Shown piece after piece: positions 61,301 through 64,000 of a stretch of 64,000 nt of DNA. Origin of the DNA: Struthio camelus (Eukaryota; Chordata; Aves; Struthioniformes; Struthionidae); NCBI RefSeq assembly GCF_040807025.1, contig NC_090953.1, forward strand, positions 2,498,501 to 2,562,500, given 5' to 3'. The notes beneath the pieces were generated by a model. The model was given only the letters and a program-made list of their open reading frames with translations. It ran no database searches and was not told the DNA's origin. Made by a program: the position numbers and the translations under genes. Numbering within the stretch: position 1 is the stretch's first letter; each line of letters starts with the position of its first letter.

Positions 61301-64000
61301 TATTCTCATCTTAAAAGATTGCTGCAAATGACATGACCATTGTAAGAATAATCTCTAATTCTGTAAATTTTAAATTGAGTTAATTCTAAACTAAGCAGTG
61401 TGCGTATATACAACCACACATACGTTGCTGGTTACAAGCTGTGATTGAATCAAGTTCACAACACAAGTTCAGCCTAACACCGTTTGACAATTCTTGACCA
61501 GTCTGCTAACAAAATCCATGTAACGTTTCCATATATCTGCACGTGACTAATCATCTGAAACGTAGAAAAACTTAGTCTGACTGAAAGTTGTTCAGTATTT
61601 CAGTGCTTTCATTTTGGAAGATAATAACAGTAGATCTTCCAGGCAAAGTTACCTCTTTTTTTACTGTGAGGACAATGATTGTAAATAATCAGTTAGCACA
61701 CTAAGATGATGTGGCAATGCCACTTTGCAGACAGGGGAGCAAAACATAATAGAAATGGAGAAGTGGACATGATCAGTTTTATTCTTAGTAATTTCTCTTA
61801 CAACTTGCAGGTCGTATCTAGCGCAGTGTACCATGTACCTGCAGAATTACATCAATATAGAAGATACTGACCTTTGGGCCACACCTAATGCTGAACTACA
61901 ATAATTTGAAAAAAGCTTGTTCCGATTACTTTAACTTGAGACTCAGGGCTTAATTTTTTTCTCTAAGGTAGAAACCAATTTTAAGCCACTAACAACGCTG
62001 CTTAACAATTTCACAGGATTCAGATTTCAAGCACAGGAAGTAGCTGATTTCCCTACACTAAACTGCTCATGAAAACAGATTGGTTCTTTAAGGAATTCAT
62101 CTGAGCAGGAAAATTACACGCAAATAGCACTTGGAAAATGAGTAATTACTTAAAAGGCATAATAGTTAATATTAGCAATGGAATAAAAGTTAAAACTTGC
62201 GTGTTGCTATAGTTCTGCAGATACACTACAGCATTATACCAACCACCATATGTACTTTTCTAAAATAAGTAAATAAAACATTAATTCACAGTATATTAGC
62301 TCCCACTGGCAAGAGCCAATTTAATTTAATGAGAGAAACATTCACTCCTTGCGAACCACTCACCTTCCAACTGACGTTACGAACCACGTTAATCCTCACA
62401 CCTGATACGTTTCATATGCTCTGTGCTTACCTGCAGGTCATCTGACACTGCTTATTAAAGATAGATGCTTAATATTCCATTTCTTGCAGTTTAAACAAAA
62501 TCCACCCAGAATAAATTACACGTACAACGATCGCATTCTAAATGTTCCATAACTATAACCTGGGCCTTCATTTCTGTTTTGCTGTGTACAGCTGGTTTAT
62601 GTATCACTAACATTTTGAGTTTCTGCATTTGGTCTGAAACATGTGAAATGTTTCACATGCATTTGCATTTGCCAGAAGCCAAAGCTCCCATTTTGATTCA
62701 GAGAACCACAACTTTAGGTGCCATATGCTGCCAATCTGATCAAACCCCAAATCGCGTCCGAAAGCAGCAATGCTGGCAGAAGCTGGCAACAGCAGAGCAT
62801 TTGAGGATGCGTCTGTTCCTTTACACAGGCACCCTGGCACTCCTCTGGCCGCGCTGGTCCACAGCAGCGTCACCCTTGCACAGGGACAACCAAGAATTCT
62901 GATTTCTCAGTTCAGCGGCACTGAGAGCCTTCCTCCCTCGCACAAGTTTTACGATAGCATGTGTTCAATGACTTCAGTGGAACAATCCCAGTTGCACAGG
63001 GGTAAGTGGAGAGAGAGTTACAGAACAACTAAAAAGAGGCAAGTGAATTAATGGCAAAGGGCCTGCTTTCACCTCCTCTTTCAACCTCAGCCATGACCTT
63101 ATGCCCCTTAATTGCCATTTTCTTCATAAATTTTGCCTGTCTCAAAGCATCTTCCCTTTGAATCCAGAACCATTTTCAAACTTGCCTTTGAAAACAGAAG
63201 TAGCAGCATCAAGTGGGGGAGTGGGAGGGGTGAGATAGTCTAGCCACAGTCCTAGGTCTGAAGGAGGAGGAGGAGGAGGAGGAGGACAATAAGCCGATCA
63301 AGACACAGCCACCTTGGGCCCCTTAGTGCTTGGGACAGGTCTAATGACAAATAGCTAACTTTTCTCATTATACTTGGCATGCCGACAGTTTAATTGAAAC
63401 AGCTTTAAAAAAAAATCTAGGTCACTGAAAAGGTAGGTACCTACGATAAGTACACGGTAGGTTATATATGGTCCCAAATACTATTTATTGTAAAAGTAAC
63501 TATTTGGGTAGGGGAAAAAAAATCGAGCAATCATTTTTAAATAGTTGAATGAAAAAAAGAAACATTTTCTCACAGTATTTGAATCCCAAATATTGCAGGG
63601 GTATATTCATCCACTAGGGTGTGGGAGTAAATCTGACTACAAACTTCAAACTCATTTTTCATTACACTAGCTGACAAAAACACGAAACAATCTTTAAGCA
63701 ATAAAATATACATCCCTATTTTCAGCTATGGTAAAAATCCAAAGTTTTTGTTTTGATGAAATAAATGGAAACGTTTGTTCCTCACAGCAGTATAATTTGA
63801 TCCCTTCACTTTCCCTCTCACTAGATTATTTTCAGAAACTTGACATGAGCCTGAACTTGCTCTCAGAATGAAAAATGCTGAAAAACTCAGTTATGACCGT
63901 ATCTCCATTTATTGGAATTCCACTTGTATGAGAAGAAAACCAGATGCTGACGTGCCCTTACTGCTGAAGCCAAGGAAACGCGAGTGGAGAGTTTCAGACT
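58367..64000 (-). other. IQCH: IQCH intron running off the window
   Basis: The exon at 58191 needs an upstream exon ending in phase 1. I found no convincing one between 58367 and 64000, so this is most likely all one intron. It contains fragments of the palindromic repeat (58650-58725, 59125-59165, 62965-63000) and an AGG triplet repeat at 63262-63285. Confidence 0.65.
63262..63285 (+). repeat. AGG microsatellite
   Basis: Eight tandem AGG units, uninterrupted apart from flanking changes. A simple repeat in IQCH intronic DNA. Confidence 0.9.

Noticed and set aside
61795-61845. Tiny minus-strand exon candidate (TTCTGCAG acceptor, GTAAGA donor) in the right-hand IQCH intron
   Set aside because: Only about 39 bases, no recognisable peptide, and the required phase-1 ending is not met.
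62400-62480. Strong minus-strand donor CTGCAG|GTAAGC near 62.45 kb
   Set aside because: In the phase needed to join the exon at 58366, the upstream sequence hits a stop within a few codons, and no acceptor or family-like peptide was found.

Overview
This is a vertebrate nuclear window, most likely from a bird (a non-avian reptile is possible). The DNA is AT-rich. Genes are split by long introns with GT-AG borders, there is one CpG-island promoter, and the repeats are old: a decayed CR1-type LINE, MIR/CORE-SINE-like scraps and copies of an ancient palindromic repeat. Nothing bacterial, viral or plasmid-like was seen.

Two protein-coding genes are supported, both on the minus strand. (1) The complete two-exon homologue of human C15orf61 lies at 4830-7027 and encodes 154 residues. 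Its first exon sits in a CpG island at about 6440-7310. (2) The 3' half of IQCH (IQ motif containing H) occupies 12778 to about 58366, read right to left. I reconstructed nine coding exons at 58191-58366, 53763-54035, 51509-51700, 39507-39627, 37466-37752, 22834-23001, 19200-19325, 14270-14533 and 12778-12879. Eight of the nine have well-placed splice borders; the 5' border of the 14.3-14.5 kb exon is uncertain. All phases agree, giving 568 residues ending at a normal stop. The 5' half of IQCH, including its IQ motif, must lie beyond base 64000. The order IQCH then C15orf61 on one strand is the arrangement I know from human chromosome 15, where MAP2K5 follows; no MAP2K5 exon is visible in the left 4.8 kb.

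Layout: 1-4.8 kb is intergenic plus the C15orf61 3' UTR. 4.8-7.3 kb is C15orf61 and its promoter. 7.3-12.8 kb is intergenic plus the IQCH 3' UTR. From 12.8 kb to the right edge everything is IQCH exons and introns. The largest introns are 14.5 kb (23002-37465) and 11.9 kb (39628-51508). They hold simple repeats, a graded poly-G/poly-A array near 53.5 kb, a good CTCF-motif match near 30.85 kb, and small CpG-rich pockets near 31.1, 32.2 and 44.2 kb.

The two genes have no demonstrated joint function. C15orf61 looks like a small membrane-anchored, possibly mitochondrial protein. IQCH is known as a testis/sperm protein, and the part visible here looks like an ATP-grasp-type domain. I found no clear new biological system. 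The most useful leads are the unusual metal-site region of the IQCH ATP-grasp-like domain, a pair of competing splice donors, the uncertain border of one IQCH exon, the G-run array, and the dispersed palindromic repeat.
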